NCBI GenBank assembly: GCA_038405045.1 | Contig: JBBZIV010000001.1 | Location: 1,116,001-1,180,000, forward strand | Length of the DNA: 64,000 nucleotides | Direction: 5' to 3' | Source of the DNA: Sporobacter sp038405045 | Lineage (GTDB): Bacteria > Bacillota > Clostridia > Oscillospirales > Oscillospiraceae | Shown: positions 35,501-42,645 of the stretch, piece by piece | Layout of the letters: each line of letters starts with the position of its first letter | Position numbering within the stretch: the stretch's first letter is position 1 | The notes under the pieces: model-generated | Seen by the model: the letters and a program-made list of their open reading frames with translations, nothing else | Databases searched by the model: none | What the model was told of the DNA's origin: nothing | Program-made: the position numbers and the translations under genes

Positions 35501-37682
35501 CACCGGTTGTCAACCCGCCCTCAACATATATATTACCGTTATAATAGAAGGCAACATGATTGGAAATTGGTACGGACAGGCTCGTTTTTGTTGTCTTTGC
35601 GCCTGTAATTAGGTTTATCTCATAAACTGATGAACGATACGAGCCGGTATATCCGCCGACCACATAAACAGTACTCGATCCAGTGATAAGTGTTGCAGAA
35701 AATGATGACATGGCAACCGGCAAAGTCACTGACATTGTCGTCCAAACATCAGTTGCCGGGTCGTAATACTCCATGCTGTTCAGATAACCGGTTGCGTTAA
35801 TGCCGCCCATAACATAAATTTTTCCATTATACGCAACGGCACCAAAATAACTGCGGGCAGTGTTCATACTGGCCACTGTCATCCAAGTATTGTTACTCGG
35901 GTTATACAGTTCAACACTATTTGTATACCCACCAGTCGTCGTTGTTTGCCCACCGATCGCGTAAATCATACCGTTGAGCGTCACGGCCTGAAGCCCTTGA
36001 CGCGCCGTATTCATTGAAGCTTTTGTAACCACATTGTTTTCGGCATTTGACTGCTGATAATCATCCTGAGACGGCTCCGTATTTGGGACAATAACCGGTA
36101 GCGTGTCCGTATCCGGGACATTGATCACCATTGTGTTCGCAGCAGAATTGTTCCCGGTAGCATACGAACAGTTCAGAATTTTCCCACCAGCTATTTTGTC
36201 TTGCAAGCCCGTAACGGAATCTGCTGAAGATATTATTCTTTCTTTTACAGCGGCAGCCGTATTGAAAGCGCCCTTTGAAAAGATCAACGCAGCCGCACCG
36301 CTCACAAAAGCCGCAGACATTGAAGTACCATCCAAGCTCTGATATTGACCTTTTATCCATGTGCTCAAGATATTCTGACCGGGCGCAGCAATATTGACTG
36401 TGGTTGAGCCATAATTTGAAAATCTGCATAACTTACCGGACTGATCAATTGCAGCAACCGAAATGACGTTATCATGTATCATTGAATATGCCGCGGGATA
36501 TACCGGATAGTTATCAGTATTGTAAAGGTTATTTCCTGTCGCACAGACAAAGAGTGCACTGCTGCTTGCGATCGCTTCCTCCAAAGCCGGATTGTTAAAC
36601 CGGCTGCCCCAGCTACAGTTAATGATTTTAGCGCCCATTTTGTCCGCATATGCTATGGCGTTAATAATGTCACTTGTATAGGCGACACCATCCTGAAACA
36701 CCTTAATTGGCATTATTTTTGCGTTCGGTGCAACACCGGCAACGCCAACACTATTATCTTTCTGCGCTGCAATTATCCCTGCAATATGCGTTCCATGCCA
36801 TTCGTCATAATAGGTCGATTGGTCATTGACGTTACTATCATTGTTGAAAAAATCCCAGCCGCAGTAATCATCAACATAACCATTCCCATCGTCATCAATT
36901 CCATTGTTTGCTATTTCCTGATTGTTTATATACATACTACCAGCTAAGTCTGTATGCGACAAATCGATTCCCGAATCAATAACCGCAACTAAAACACCAT
37001 CACCCAAACTGCTTGACCATGCATCGGTAACGTCGGCACCAACTGTAACATGATCCGAATTTGCGTTTACTGCATTGAGCCCCCACTGTTCCGAAAAAAG
37101 CGGGTCAGATGATGATGCCGATGTTGTCATTGCATAGTCTGGCTGGACAGAAGCAATATTCCCATCTATGCCCGCTGATTTCATGGCATTCATAAATTCC
37201 GCAGAATTCATGGCTTTTTTTAAAGCAATAATCGCAATTTTATTATTCTTATTCCCAAATACTTTTTTCGAAGATTCTATTCCGGCTGACGCAACTTTAT
37301 TAGCGTCAACATTCTTACCGTTGTTGTTTTTCTTCCCACCATTTGTAAACTGCGGAACACTTTGCTCATCGCTGTATTTTACAATATACCGATAGCTTTG
37401 AAAGCTTTTTGTATCGTTTTCAAGATTCTTTAAATAATCCGCCTTTTTCTGATCATCTGTTTTTTTGCCATTATTTCCATTTTGTTGATCTGAATCCGGC
37501 TTATTCGACAAGGACTTAATTGTTGAATTATCAGTTTGTAAATCTGAATTCAATATACTTTTATATGTTGCCTGCTCGATTATTCCTTGTGCGACTACCG
37601 GCAAGGAAACAGCACCTGATAGAGTTACTACAGCGAGAAGTATAATCAGTGCCTTATTTAAACATTTAAAAAACGTTGACAT
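26514..37682 (-). CDS. Giant exported subtilase-Kelch-RHS-SleB polymorphic toxin, 3,722 aa
   Basis: Start at the ATG at 37682, eight bases after AGGAG. Signal peptide (about 1-32); a propeptide-like region with YRYIVKYSDEQSVPQF; an S8 protease with Asp in AVIDSGIDLSHTDL (about 236), His in WHGTHIAGIIA (about 296) and Ser in LDGTSMSAAFVSGAAAL (about 453). Then roughly 850 residues of Kelch repeats (NGKIYVMGGINATGYLNSM type, about 550-1400), and an RHS shell of YD repeats (about 1417-3290) ending in the RHS core and NEPMMFTDPTGHD. After a PDGSRPP spacer come a peptidoglycan-binding domain (about 3432-3485) and a SleB-like hydrolase (VYGEAGDCSASAWEAVANV, about 3564-3704). An immunity lipoprotein overlaps the end. 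The domain chain is from visible motifs; combining protease, propeller, RHS cage and wall hydrolase is unusual. No LPXTG or other anchor is seen. Confidence 0.92.
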   Translation of the reverse strand: MSTFFKCLNKALIILLAVVTLSGAVSLPVVAQGIIEQATYKSILNSDLQTDNSTIKSLSNKPDSDQQNGNNGKKTDDQKKADYLKNLENDTKSFQSYRYIVKYSDEQSVPQFTNGGKKNNNGKNVDANKVASAGIESSKKVFGNKNNKIAIIALKKAMNSAEFMNAMKSAGIDGNIASVQPDYAMTTSASSSDPLFSEQWGLNAVNANSDHVTVGADVTDAWSSSLGDGVLVAVIDSGIDLSHTDLAGSMYINNQEIANNGIDDDGNGYVDDYCGWDFFNNDSNVNDQSTYYDEWHGTHIAGIIAAQKDNSVGVAGVAPNAKIMPIKVFQDGVAYTSDIINAIAYADKMGAKIINCSWGSRFNNPALEEAIASSSALFVCATGNNLYNTDNYPVYPAAYSMIHDNVISVAAIDQSGKLCRFSNYGSTTVNIAAPGQNILSTWIKGQYQSLDGTSMSAAFVSGAAALIFSKGAFNTAAAVKERIISSADSVTGLQDKIAGGKILNCSYATGNNSAANTMVINVPDTDTLPVIVPNTEPSQDDYQQSNAENNVVTKASMNTARQGLQAVTLNGMIYAIGGQTTTTGGYTNSVELYNPSNNTWMTVASMNTARSYFGAVAYNGKIYVMGGINATGYLNSMEYYDPATDVWTTMSVTLPVAMSSFSATLITGSSTVYVVGGYTGSYRSSVYEINLITGAKTTKTSLSVPISNHVAFYYNGNIYVEGGLTTGGAYTYNEYKYTISNGTTSSAVLARSSLSNASGIMTNDRFIAIGGKNSTSNYSIDITQSSLLTNNTTTRGYYISATHLLTARSGLGSAIVNGKVYIIGGLNSTGVLNSVEMMDMGWQQKASLPAPLSNYKSVQLDGKLYVMGGSANIGGSNLNSNAMYMYDPASDSWTTLSCTMPVYARDFSLTAGFSKIYMFGGLTSSTQNGTFTTSNQIYEFNPATSTWSAKNTLSVARSNLSSVLLNGLIYITGGLNGGGSATNTVEAYNPATNSIVTKGNLPSAFSNHFTTVLAGTIYLFTPTTSNTLKYNASSDSWSSVNPGSSYSGNLFVTLNNYLYILGMANDTSICPTFYKYLPVDNTSTSLSTFNYYSNLQQSIELNNKAYIFTGTDSTYSTGLVEYTPPATAWTAKAALNTSRYNFGAAVLDGSIYAAGGYNNSSALNTLEQYNETTNTWTAKAGMTYPRYGVGVVAANNKIYAIGGTSSGTVRSYVEAYTPSSNTWATKTAIPAATTDMAIATYNNIIYIIGGKNSSGTVLNTVRAYDTNTNAWSTKANIPTATFGSGAAVIGGKIYVVGGFTNSTTATSVLQVYDITTNTWDTTKASLPVAAGYAGVVASSDTLYAIGGTNGTSDINYAFQYNPTSNAWLTWEGPNKVRNTFGAAMTSLGIYVIGGKNNSGYFPDVEFATVRSLSIDYLLHLGDDTVNMTGNYARTYSDLSYTAPGFNVEFSRTYNSQDSRTNNIISTGWTFGFQGNIDIVGTNAIVRLPKGSGNTFQINGDGTYTAMDSRSTLVKNADNTYTLTTKDQYTYGFNSSGYLTSMKDRNGNTITITLDASNKPTQITDQVGRVTTIGYTNNKISSITDPAGRVVTYNYDANNRLYQVIDPNGSSTYYYYGSNGFISTVKDNTNSTVLESVTYLAAQGSKPARVSAVTDKYGNTTSYSYIESDGLITTTDSNGRTTSTWYDSSNYPICTKDAEGKESRTEYNLVDGFNKYGEAYKTIDRNGNATYYLRDSNGNVTKQINPDSSTKEYTYDNKNNVLSVKDEVGNYTFYVYDANGVNLIKTAQPLNGTDVFGVAPDANFAISVNTYYTGAEALSLFGKTIYGLLKTKADPEGGVTTYTYDTYGNIATIQNPTSKTTTYAYNKLGWLKSVTTPKGYVISYYYDKNGNLLKQVNPDSGVIRSVYDFRNNLTQKIMPTQYSASADTAVTFSGENIQNSASNAYTQTAHGYRNVYLSNGLLSTATDPCNNQTSYTYDQYGNKLTETKPNGAIYGYSYTVMNLTDTVTFKESAQSSAVTLQHYDYAILTNGSTTMTVTQYFSDTSTAVTKTTYDYAGRQIRLDQADNTHKTNSYNANGSLASTTDARGNTTYFAYDGLNRLIYQWSPVGSNTYAFTSTTYDKAGRIIMTAAAKELVPNGTVPTSNLMTDSFTYFADGKLQQELKSSGAKTTYTYDNDGNPLTKNVYYDATNYSQESYTFNNIEKLASKTVTVQNRDITGYDSSTNNLSLTSSYTYDKDGNILTSTDENGVVTTNTYDLMDRLLTTSQPGADENNAAVTITSSRTYDWAGKVLTATDPNNNTTTYTYDKQENVSKITNALNGVQYFVYDRAGHKLAEVSPKNYSSGAELTDMSRTEYSYDDMGRVLLVTQIYYDDETSSWKQFVSKAYTYDENGNVTYSQDALGYANGYGTTTEYDAANRVIKTTDPACQAANIDHTALYSYDALGRVLSKTDANNHVTSYTYNDDGKVLTSSVNGALTQTNTYDLQGNILTSTDGNGNVTTYAYNNLNQIRSMTLPGDGTIASLTTTYKYTKTGKPAEQLTNLGKQQVVTYDNQGHVLTTTEKKSDGTQIITTSNRYDKAGNLRYKVDPRGNTTQYTYDALGRNLTQAVTVTDANNNTTTQTTTFTYDANGNKLTEQNWRGNTVTYTYDPLNRVTLKTDPYGKTIEKLTYNNNGSQISSTDALNHTTQYVYDRDNRLVQTIDPMNNSTTLAYDGAGNVVQTLDGNNKSTYYTYNGFNRLIQVKDALNQITSYTYDVNGNMLTQTDASGNVTTMTYNCRNLPVQRIDAGGIGEGGAVDATKADTTAYNADGTVSSVTDKNGVTTTVEYDIHGRTLSTATDGVTISYTYDNNGNTLTMTDATGTTTRVYDQLGRTISKTVPEAGTSTFLYDVTNSIPTGCIGEVTTDGKGNVNTKIFDKAGRLSQIKVGSATTTYAYFDNGNRQSLTYPNGLTAEYTYYADNRLHTLANKNSGGAIINAYNYAYDGNGNLVTKLDNSGTTTYVYDDLNRLSSVTVPGGKVTTYTFDAAGNRAAQQVTDNGSVTNTMYTYNAQNQLLSAADIINGKTTTTSYCYDNNGNTVSSREETTDVTSGEGSVGLTVTGSDTSKYTLNTYDVFNQLVTTKDQDSTSTFTYNGDGLRVGKTVTKDNTTTTTKFVYEYDKVVLELDGSGNQTAYNVYGGDMLISRTAGTTTLYYLYNGHGDVVNIADSTGSIVMTYDYDAFGVVTTATGNIANSYLYAGYQFDDETGMYYLNARYYDPVTARFISADTYTGQASDPLSLNLYTYCNNEPMMFTDPTGHDSAPVTVYMPDGSIVQTTATNGITIMPDGSRPPVGAIVQTSSGGSWQMTSTGGVAVTTAPVTLPDGKNTVGTIVDNKTYLPDGSRPPEGAIVHTSGGDYQMVNGSGVKLTNEPTPKNKPDDPETRVGSTENKPTSNVGVTLYNYGDSDDDLKKVQSILYNLGYYYLLDYSCDGVFNKDTLAALMRFQMTYANFSWDQLFKNGKYVGLTSGTVYAIGQALSQYADYLAGKASSPKFNYGNSSDLVRNPTKYVSVKNGNVYANGNDNSSKYSTLTDEEKLIITTVYGEAGDCSASAWEAVANVIMNRVGTREWKKYDTVTKVIKYTGFDAYTYPNSAYKAAMNYLNNRDGSNAKLESLIKIVLDVYNGGTPDNTNGAVLYYSPRAMEALHDRDPKQYPNTKPSWNFDVLQEVTVKGAEKDDFKFYKYK
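29475..29523 (-). repeat. Boundary element copy inside the giant RHS gene
   Basis: Encodes LDGNNKSTYYTYNGFN (about residues 2720-2735). Minus-strand TTGACG (29516-29521) and TATTAT (29493-29498) are 17 bp apart. No hairpin or A/T block precedes it here, unlike in the orphan modules. Confidence 0.8.
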
Positions 37683-37715
37683 TTCATTCACTCCTATCAA
37701 AATATATCGAATCGA

Positions 37716-40700
37716 TTACTCAATATGTACTGTTGTCTCTTGTGTTTGAAGCGCAACAAATTGAAACACATCGATGATTCCTGACCATTGCGTACCGGTA
37801 GGTATCGTTTTGTCAACAATAAATTGGATTGTTCCTGGTGTAAAACTAGTAATTGTAATGCCAGTACCCGCTATATCACCAGCCGTTGTTTCTTTTGCAT
37901 ATGTCAACGCACATAAATCGCTAATTTGAAGCACTGCAGCATCATAAGTGACCGTATAGGTCACGTCACTATATGAAGAAATGCTGCTTCCTGTAACTGC
38001 AACGTTATATGAATTATTTTGTGTTGCCGAGAGCGTAATCGTCGTTGAAGCAGCATCATGAATGCTGAGAGTCGCCGTACAAGTAATATTCTCAAACATC
38101 GCGACAAGTGTAACAGTCCCTAATTCAGCTTCAGCTGAAACCGTAACAACCCCTGTCGAGTCATCAACTTGGACACCCATATATGTATCCTGTAAACTAT
38201 ATACGATCTCCTCTGGGGCGATTTGATTGCCTTCAGCATCCGTACCAAATGCACTAACGGTAATTGAGCTTGTATCGGCTTCTGGTTTTGTTATCGAGTA
38301 ACTGCTAAACTCGAAACTTAAGGCTCCATCGCTTGTCTTGCTTAACACAGCCGTCGTAGAATACTCCAAACTCGATCCGCCTAACTGCGCACAATTATTA
38401 CGCCCCCAGGACCAGACCGTCCCGTCTTCAAGCAGCGCAACACTATGGTAGGAAGCACCGTCTATCTGTGTAACGTCAGACAAATTCGATACAGTCACAG
38501 GTGTTGAACGCGAGATTTCCGTCCCATCACCAAGCAACCCACAGTCGTTATATCCCCATCCGACCACCGTTCTGTCGGCCTTAATAACAAAGCTTTGATA
38601 ATCTCCCGTTGCAATTTCTACAGCCGATCCTTCGGTACTTAAATTTGTCACATTGACAGGTGTGCTGCTATTCGTCGATGTGCCATTTCCCAACTGAAAT
38701 TCTTCATTAGCACCCCAGGCCATCACGATACCGGTTGTCAATAGTGCCAGCACATGCTCCGCCCCGGCAGCTACTTTATCAACGTTGCTAAGACCGCCCA
38801 CCTGAACTGGTACCGTTTTATTTACAATGCTTCCGTCACCAAGTTGTCCTTTGTCATTTTTGCCCCATGCCCAAACTGTCCCATCCATTTTGACGGCATA
38901 GCTTGAGTAACTTCCGCAAGAAATATGTTTTACCCCTGAAAGTCCGCTGATTTGAGCCGCTGTATCAGATTCATCCGTCGATCCGTTACCGAGTTGTCCA
39001 TATTCATTGTATCCCCAAGACCACACAGTACCGTCCGTCTTTAATGCCATACCATGGTAGGTTCCTGCGGAAATTTCCTTAATGTTTGTCAGTCCGACAA
39101 CTTGAACGGCCGCCGTACTGAACTGATAATTATCTCCGTCCCCGAGCTCACTGTTCCAATTGCGACCCCATGCCCAAACTGTTCCATCCGTCTTTAAAGC
39201 CATGCAAAAGTCAAAACCTGCGGATATTTGCATAACATTGTCTAATCCCGGTATCTGAGTTAGTGTCTCCGAGTCAGATACAGTCCCTGTACAACACTGG
39301 TTGAAATCGTTTTGTCCCCAGGCCCATACTGTACCATCTGATTTTAGGATTGCTGTAAAGTATCCACCTGCAGAAATCTGCTGAACCATTACGGAATTGG
39401 AAAGTGTCGTTATTTCAACTGTATTGCTCGCTTCAGAAATATTTTCTGCTGCGTCCTTCGCCTTCACATAATATGTATAGGCTGTATTTGCAGTCAGGCC
39501 TGTCTCAGTATATGACGTTATTGTTGATTTACCAATCTTTGTTCCATCACGAAAAACATCATAACCTGTAACACCGACATTATCCGTTGACGACGACCAT
39601 GTTAGCGTCGCTGTTGTGCCTGTCCTTGATGAGCATGTCAGCCCAGTCGGCGCAGTCGGCGCCGTTGTATCGGCAGTTGATGTTGTACTTTGCACCGGTA
39701 TCATGGAATAATTCCCCGTATAACCACCCAACTGGCCATAATCGTTTTTGCCCCACGACCATACCGTGCCGTCGCTTGTGAGCGCCACACTGTGCGTATA
39801 TCCGCCGGAAATCTGAATCAGCCCCGTCAGGTTTAACACATCATTTGGGACCATATGCCAAGCTTCGCTGCCGTCGCCAAGCATGCCGTCATCATTGTTC
39901 CCCCAGCCGACTGCCGTCCCGTCAGCTTGAATTGCCAGACTGTGATACGCCCCTGCCGAAATATCAACCGCCGAGTCTGGATCATCCATGTTAACCACAT
40001 CAACGGGCGTACTGCTGCTTGTCCACGATGCATTGCCAAGCTGCACGCAGTCGTTGCTGCCCCATGCTTTGACAGCGTCATTTGTCAGCAGGGCCAGTGC
40101 GTGGTCAAACCCTGCCGAAATGAATTTTACTCCTGTCAAATTGCTGACCTGCACAGGCGCCGTTGTATTGTTCGTCGTACCATTGCCCAACTGGCCGCTT
40201 TCATTATTACCCCACGACCAGGCCGTTCCATTCGATTTGACGGCATAGCTCGAGAACGCACCGGCAGCAATAGAATTGACACCCGTAAGACTATTTACTT
40301 GAACAGGGGTATCCGACTCATTTGTCGTTCCATTACCAAGTTGCCCATCTGCGTTATGCCCCCAGGCGTAAACCGATCCGTCTGCTTTCAATGCCAAACC
40401 ATGATAGGCACCCGCTGCGATATCCGTCACATTATTCAACCCGGAAACCTGAACAATTCCGGTGCTGTATTCATAGTTATCGCCGTCACCGAGTTCGCTG
40501 TTCCAGTTACGTCCCCATGTCCACACGGTGCCGTCCGACTTCAGAGCCATGCAAAAGGCAAGCCCTGCGGCAACCTTCGTCACGTTGGTCAGACCCGTTA
40601 CTTGCGTCAGTCCCTCGGAATCAGATGTCATCCCTGTACAGCACTGATCGAAATCGTTTCTTCCCCACACCCACACGGTACCGTTATCTTTTAAAACGAC

Positions 40701-42188
40701 TGTGAATCCATTACCTGCTGCAACCTGAATGACTTTGGCTCCCGAAACAGCCGTCGTCTCAACATTCAGCGTATTGCTGGCGGTTGATTCGTTGTTGGCG
40801 GCGTCCTTCGCTTTGACATAATAGGAATACGACGTTTCCGCTGTCAGGCCCGAATCCGTATATGTCGTGTTGGCAGTCGTACCAACCATTGTGCCATCGC
40901 GGTAGATATCATAACCCGTGACGGCTACGTCGTCTGATGCCGCCGTCCATGCAAGAGAAACAGACGTATCCGTAACAGAGGAAAATGTAAGTCCTGTCGG
41001 TGCCGTCGGCGGTGTCGTATCCTCCTCACCATCCATGCTTTGAACTGGTATCACTGAATAATTGCCTATAAAACTTCCCAACTGCCTATAATTATTGTTC
41101 CCCCATGACCATACGGTGCCGTCACTTTTCAGCGCAACGGTATGTTGATAGCCAGCAGAAATTTGTGTTAAATTTGTCAGATTGGCAATAGGATTATCGA
41201 CCATATGCCAGTCTGTTGTCCCGTCACCTAGCGCGCCATAATCATTGCAACCCCAACAAAAACCATTACCGTCAGAATCAATTGCAAAACTATCGTTTGC
41301 GCCTGCTGAAATCAATATAGCGGAATTTGGGTCGTTCATATTTGCAACATTAATCGGTATGTTGCTGTTTGTCCAAGATGCATTGCCAAGCTGCACACAG
41401 TCATTGGCACCCCATGCCTTTATGGCGCCAGAAGTTGTGAGCGCCAGCACATGATTTCCGCCACCGGCAAGCTTACTCACACCAGACAGATTGATTACCT
41501 GAATTGGCGTGTTTGAATCAATCGTTGTCCCATCCCCGAGTTGACCGTAAGCGTTATTGCCCCACGAGTATACAATCCCGGATTGTGACGCTTTAACCGC
41601 ATAACCCGCATTTGCTCCGGCCGAAATATAGCTAACATTATTCAGACCGCCAACTTGTGTCGGCGAAGAAGAATCAGTCGTGGATCCGTTGCCAAGTTGA
41701 CCGAACTGGTTTTTTCCCCATGTCTTTAGTGTACCATCTGCCTTTAAGGCCATTCCGAAATATTTGCCGCCAGCAATTTGTGTTATTCCAGTTAACGCGC
41801 TGATTTGAACGGGTACATCACTGTAATTACTCGTTGTTCCAATACCCAATTCACCATTAGTGTTTTGCCCCCAAGCCCAGACCGTTCCATCCGACTTTAA
41901 CGCCAAGCAAAAATAGTAACCGGCTGATATCATCGTAATATCAGTCAGACCTGCAACTTGCGCTATTTGTGACGTTTCAGAAACCGTACCGTTTCCGCAC
42001 TCTCCGTGCTCATTTTGGCCCCATGTCCAAACTGTACCATCCGACGCGAGGATCGCCGTAAAATTTGCTCCCGCTGACACTTGGGTGGCCGTGACATTGA
42101 GTGCTTTTACGAGTAAGTTAGCGGATAATAATTGTACAACAAAACATACCGTCATAATAAATGCCAACGACTTTGATAGTAATTTCAT
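37716..42188 (-). CDS. Exported RCC1-repeat / fibronectin III protein, 1,490 aa
   Basis: Signal peptide in the first 30 residues (SLAFIMTVCFVVQLLSANLL). Three blocks of RCC1/ATS1 repeats (about 30-385, 477-842, 930-1285) with units such as SDGTVWTWGQNEHGECGNGT; two fibronectin III domains between them (about 386-476 and 843-929: DTTPPTAPTGLTFSS, AYTYYVKAKDAAENIS); then an Ig-like region (about 1286-1380) and a cohesin-like beta domain at the end. GGAGG precedes the ATG. The next gene, the giant RHS toxin, follows in the same direction (33 bp between stop and start), so they are probably co-transcribed. RCC1 blocks form seven-bladed propellers that bind partners. A surface adhesin or presentation scaffold for the toxin is a guess from context. 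Confidence 0.9.
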   Translation of the reverse strand: MKLLSKSLAFIMTVCFVVQLLSANLLVKALNVTATQVSAGANFTAILASDGTVWTWGQNEHGECGNGTVSETSQIAQVAGLTDITMISAGYYFCLALKSDGTVWAWGQNTNGELGIGTTSNYSDVPVQISALTGITQIAGGKYFGMALKADGTLKTWGKNQFGQLGNGSTTDSSSPTQVGGLNNVSYISAGANAGYAVKASQSGIVYSWGNNAYGQLGDGTTIDSNTPIQVINLSGVSKLAGGGNHVLALTTSGAIKAWGANDCVQLGNASWTNSNIPINVANMNDPNSAILISAGANDSFAIDSDGNGFCWGCNDYGALGDGTTDWHMVDNPIANLTNLTQISAGYQHTVALKSDGTVWSWGNNNYRQLGSFIGNYSVIPVQSMDGEEDTTPPTAPTGLTFSSVTDTSVSLAWTAASDDVAVTGYDIYRDGTMVGTTANTTYTDSGLTAETSYSYYVKAKDAANNESTASNTLNVETTAVSGAKVIQVAAGNGFTVVLKDNGTVWVWGRNDFDQCCTGMTSDSEGLTQVTGLTNVTKVAAGLAFCMALKSDGTVWTWGRNWNSELGDGDNYEYSTGIVQVSGLNNVTDIAAGAYHGLALKADGSVYAWGHNADGQLGNGTTNESDTPVQVNSLTGVNSIAAGAFSSYAVKSNGTAWSWGNNESGQLGNGTTNNTTAPVQVSNLTGVKFISAGFDHALALLTNDAVKAWGSNDCVQLGNASWTSSSTPVDVVNMDDPDSAVDISAGAYHSLAIQADGTAVGWGNNDDGMLGDGSEAWHMVPNDVLNLTGLIQISGGYTHSVALTSDGTVWSWGKNDYGQLGGYTGNYSMIPVQSTTSTADTTAPTAPTGLTCSSRTGTTATLTWSSSTDNVGVTGYDVFRDGTKIGKSTITSYTETGLTANTAYTYYVKAKDAAENISEASNTVEITTLSNSVMVQQISAGGYFTAILKSDGTVWAWGQNDFNQCCTGTVSDSETLTQIPGLDNVMQISAGFDFCMALKTDGTVWAWGRNWNSELGDGDNYQFSTAAVQVVGLTNIKEISAGTYHGMALKTDGTVWSWGYNEYGQLGNGSTDESDTAAQISGLSGVKHISCGSYSSYAVKMDGTVWAWGKNDKGQLGDGSIVNKTVPVQVGGLSNVDKVAAGAEHVLALLTTGIVMAWGANEEFQLGNGTSTNSSTPVNVTNLSTEGSAVEIATGDYQSFVIKADRTVVGWGYNDCGLLGDGTEISRSTPVTVSNLSDVTQIDGASYHSVALLEDGTVWSWGRNNCAQLGGSSLEYSTTAVLSKTSDGALSFEFSSYSITKPEADTSSITVSAFGTDAEGNQIAPEEIVYSLQDTYMGVQVDDSTGVVTVSAEAELGTVTLVAMFENITCTATLSIHDAASTTITLSATQNNSYNVAVTGSSISSYSDVTYTVTYDAAVLQISDLCALTYAKETTAGDIAGTGITITSFTPGTIQFIVDKTIPTGTQWSGIIDVFQFVALQTQETTVHIE

Positions 42189-42292
42189 AGCGGTTCCTCC
42201 AAAACAGCTTAATTTATGAATATTTTCTGAATAATTACGGTCGGATATTGATTTATCATCCTTTTTGTGGTAATTATGTGAATAGCAAAGCT

Positions 42293-42375
42293 AAGTATTC
42301 TTGATTAAACATCACGAATACTTGGGGCAGCCATCGAATCATCTGACCTGCCAAGTACGGAATGATTCGATGGCT
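42293..42375 (-). promoter_or_regulatory. Structured leader candidate upstream of the RCC1 gene
   Basis: On the minus strand stem 1 is AGCCATCGAATCAT (42375-42362) with its full complement (42342-42329). Stem 2 is AAGTATTC (42323-42316) with GAATACTT (42300-42293). The loop of stem 1 carries TACTTGG (42357-42351), which is complementary to CCAAGTA (42325-42319) at the base of stem 2. Loop pairing and stem 2 exclude one another, as in a switch. It lies 105-190 nt before the start codon. Matches no riboswitch class I know. The gap 42189-42645 otherwise holds the plus-strand elements listed next. Confidence 0.5.
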
Positions 42376-42499
42376 ATTCTATTTGATACCATTATTTTAC
42401 ATCTTATCACATTTCCCGTCAATTGTTATTTTTTCTATTTTTTAGTTTTTTTGTTAAAACCAGGCATACACCTGTGCGTAACCGGGTTCTTTACAAGCT

Positions 42500-42535
42500 G
42501 CGTACGCGTGTTATGACATGCGTACGCTTTTTTTA
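42500..42535 (+). terminator. Plus-strand intrinsic terminator without an obvious upstream gene
   Basis: GCGTACGCGTGT (42500-42511) pairs with ACATGCGTACGC (42516-42527) and seven T follow. No plus-strand gene precedes it in this gap, so it may close a small RNA or insulate the XRE operon from readthrough. Confidence 0.75.
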
Positions 42536-42549
42536 CTTGTTTTCATCGC

Positions 42550-42570
42550 TTGTTAACCTGTGGTTAACAA
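42550..42570. promoter_or_regulatory. Perfect dyad TTGTTAACC-TGT-GGTTAACAA, likely operator
   Basis: Nine-base arms around a 3-base centre, 28 bp upstream of the -35 box of the XRE gene. A natural binding site for the XRE regulator or another dimeric regulator. Confidence 0.65.
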
Positions 42571-42597
42571 AATTAATAAAAGTTTACGACGCCTCCC

Positions 42598-42626
42598 TTG
42601 CTAATTTCCGCTTTCGAAAATATAAT
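42598..42626 (+). promoter_or_regulatory. Promoter of the XRE-ABC operon
   Basis: TTGCTA at 42598-42603 and consensus TATAAT at 42621-42626, 17 bp apart; GAGGTG then precedes the start codon at 42646. Confidence 0.7.
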
Positions 42627-42645
42627 GTGGCCATGAGGTGACGAT

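Noticed and set aside
39855..40694. 279-codon plus-strand frame
   Set aside because: It lies antisense inside the RCC1 gene, is created by the regular repeat codons, is Arg/Cys/His-rich, and has no ribosome site.
14600..42200. CRISPR array or tandem satellite as explanation of the repeats
   Set aside because: The repeats are coding (YD, Kelch, RCC1) or module boundaries with irregular spacing; no uniform direct repeats with unique spacers and no cas genes.
42293..42375. Known riboswitch class (c-di-GMP, cobalamin, SAM) for the RCC1 leader
   Set aside because: None of the conserved core motifs of these classes is present; kept only as an unclassified structured leader.
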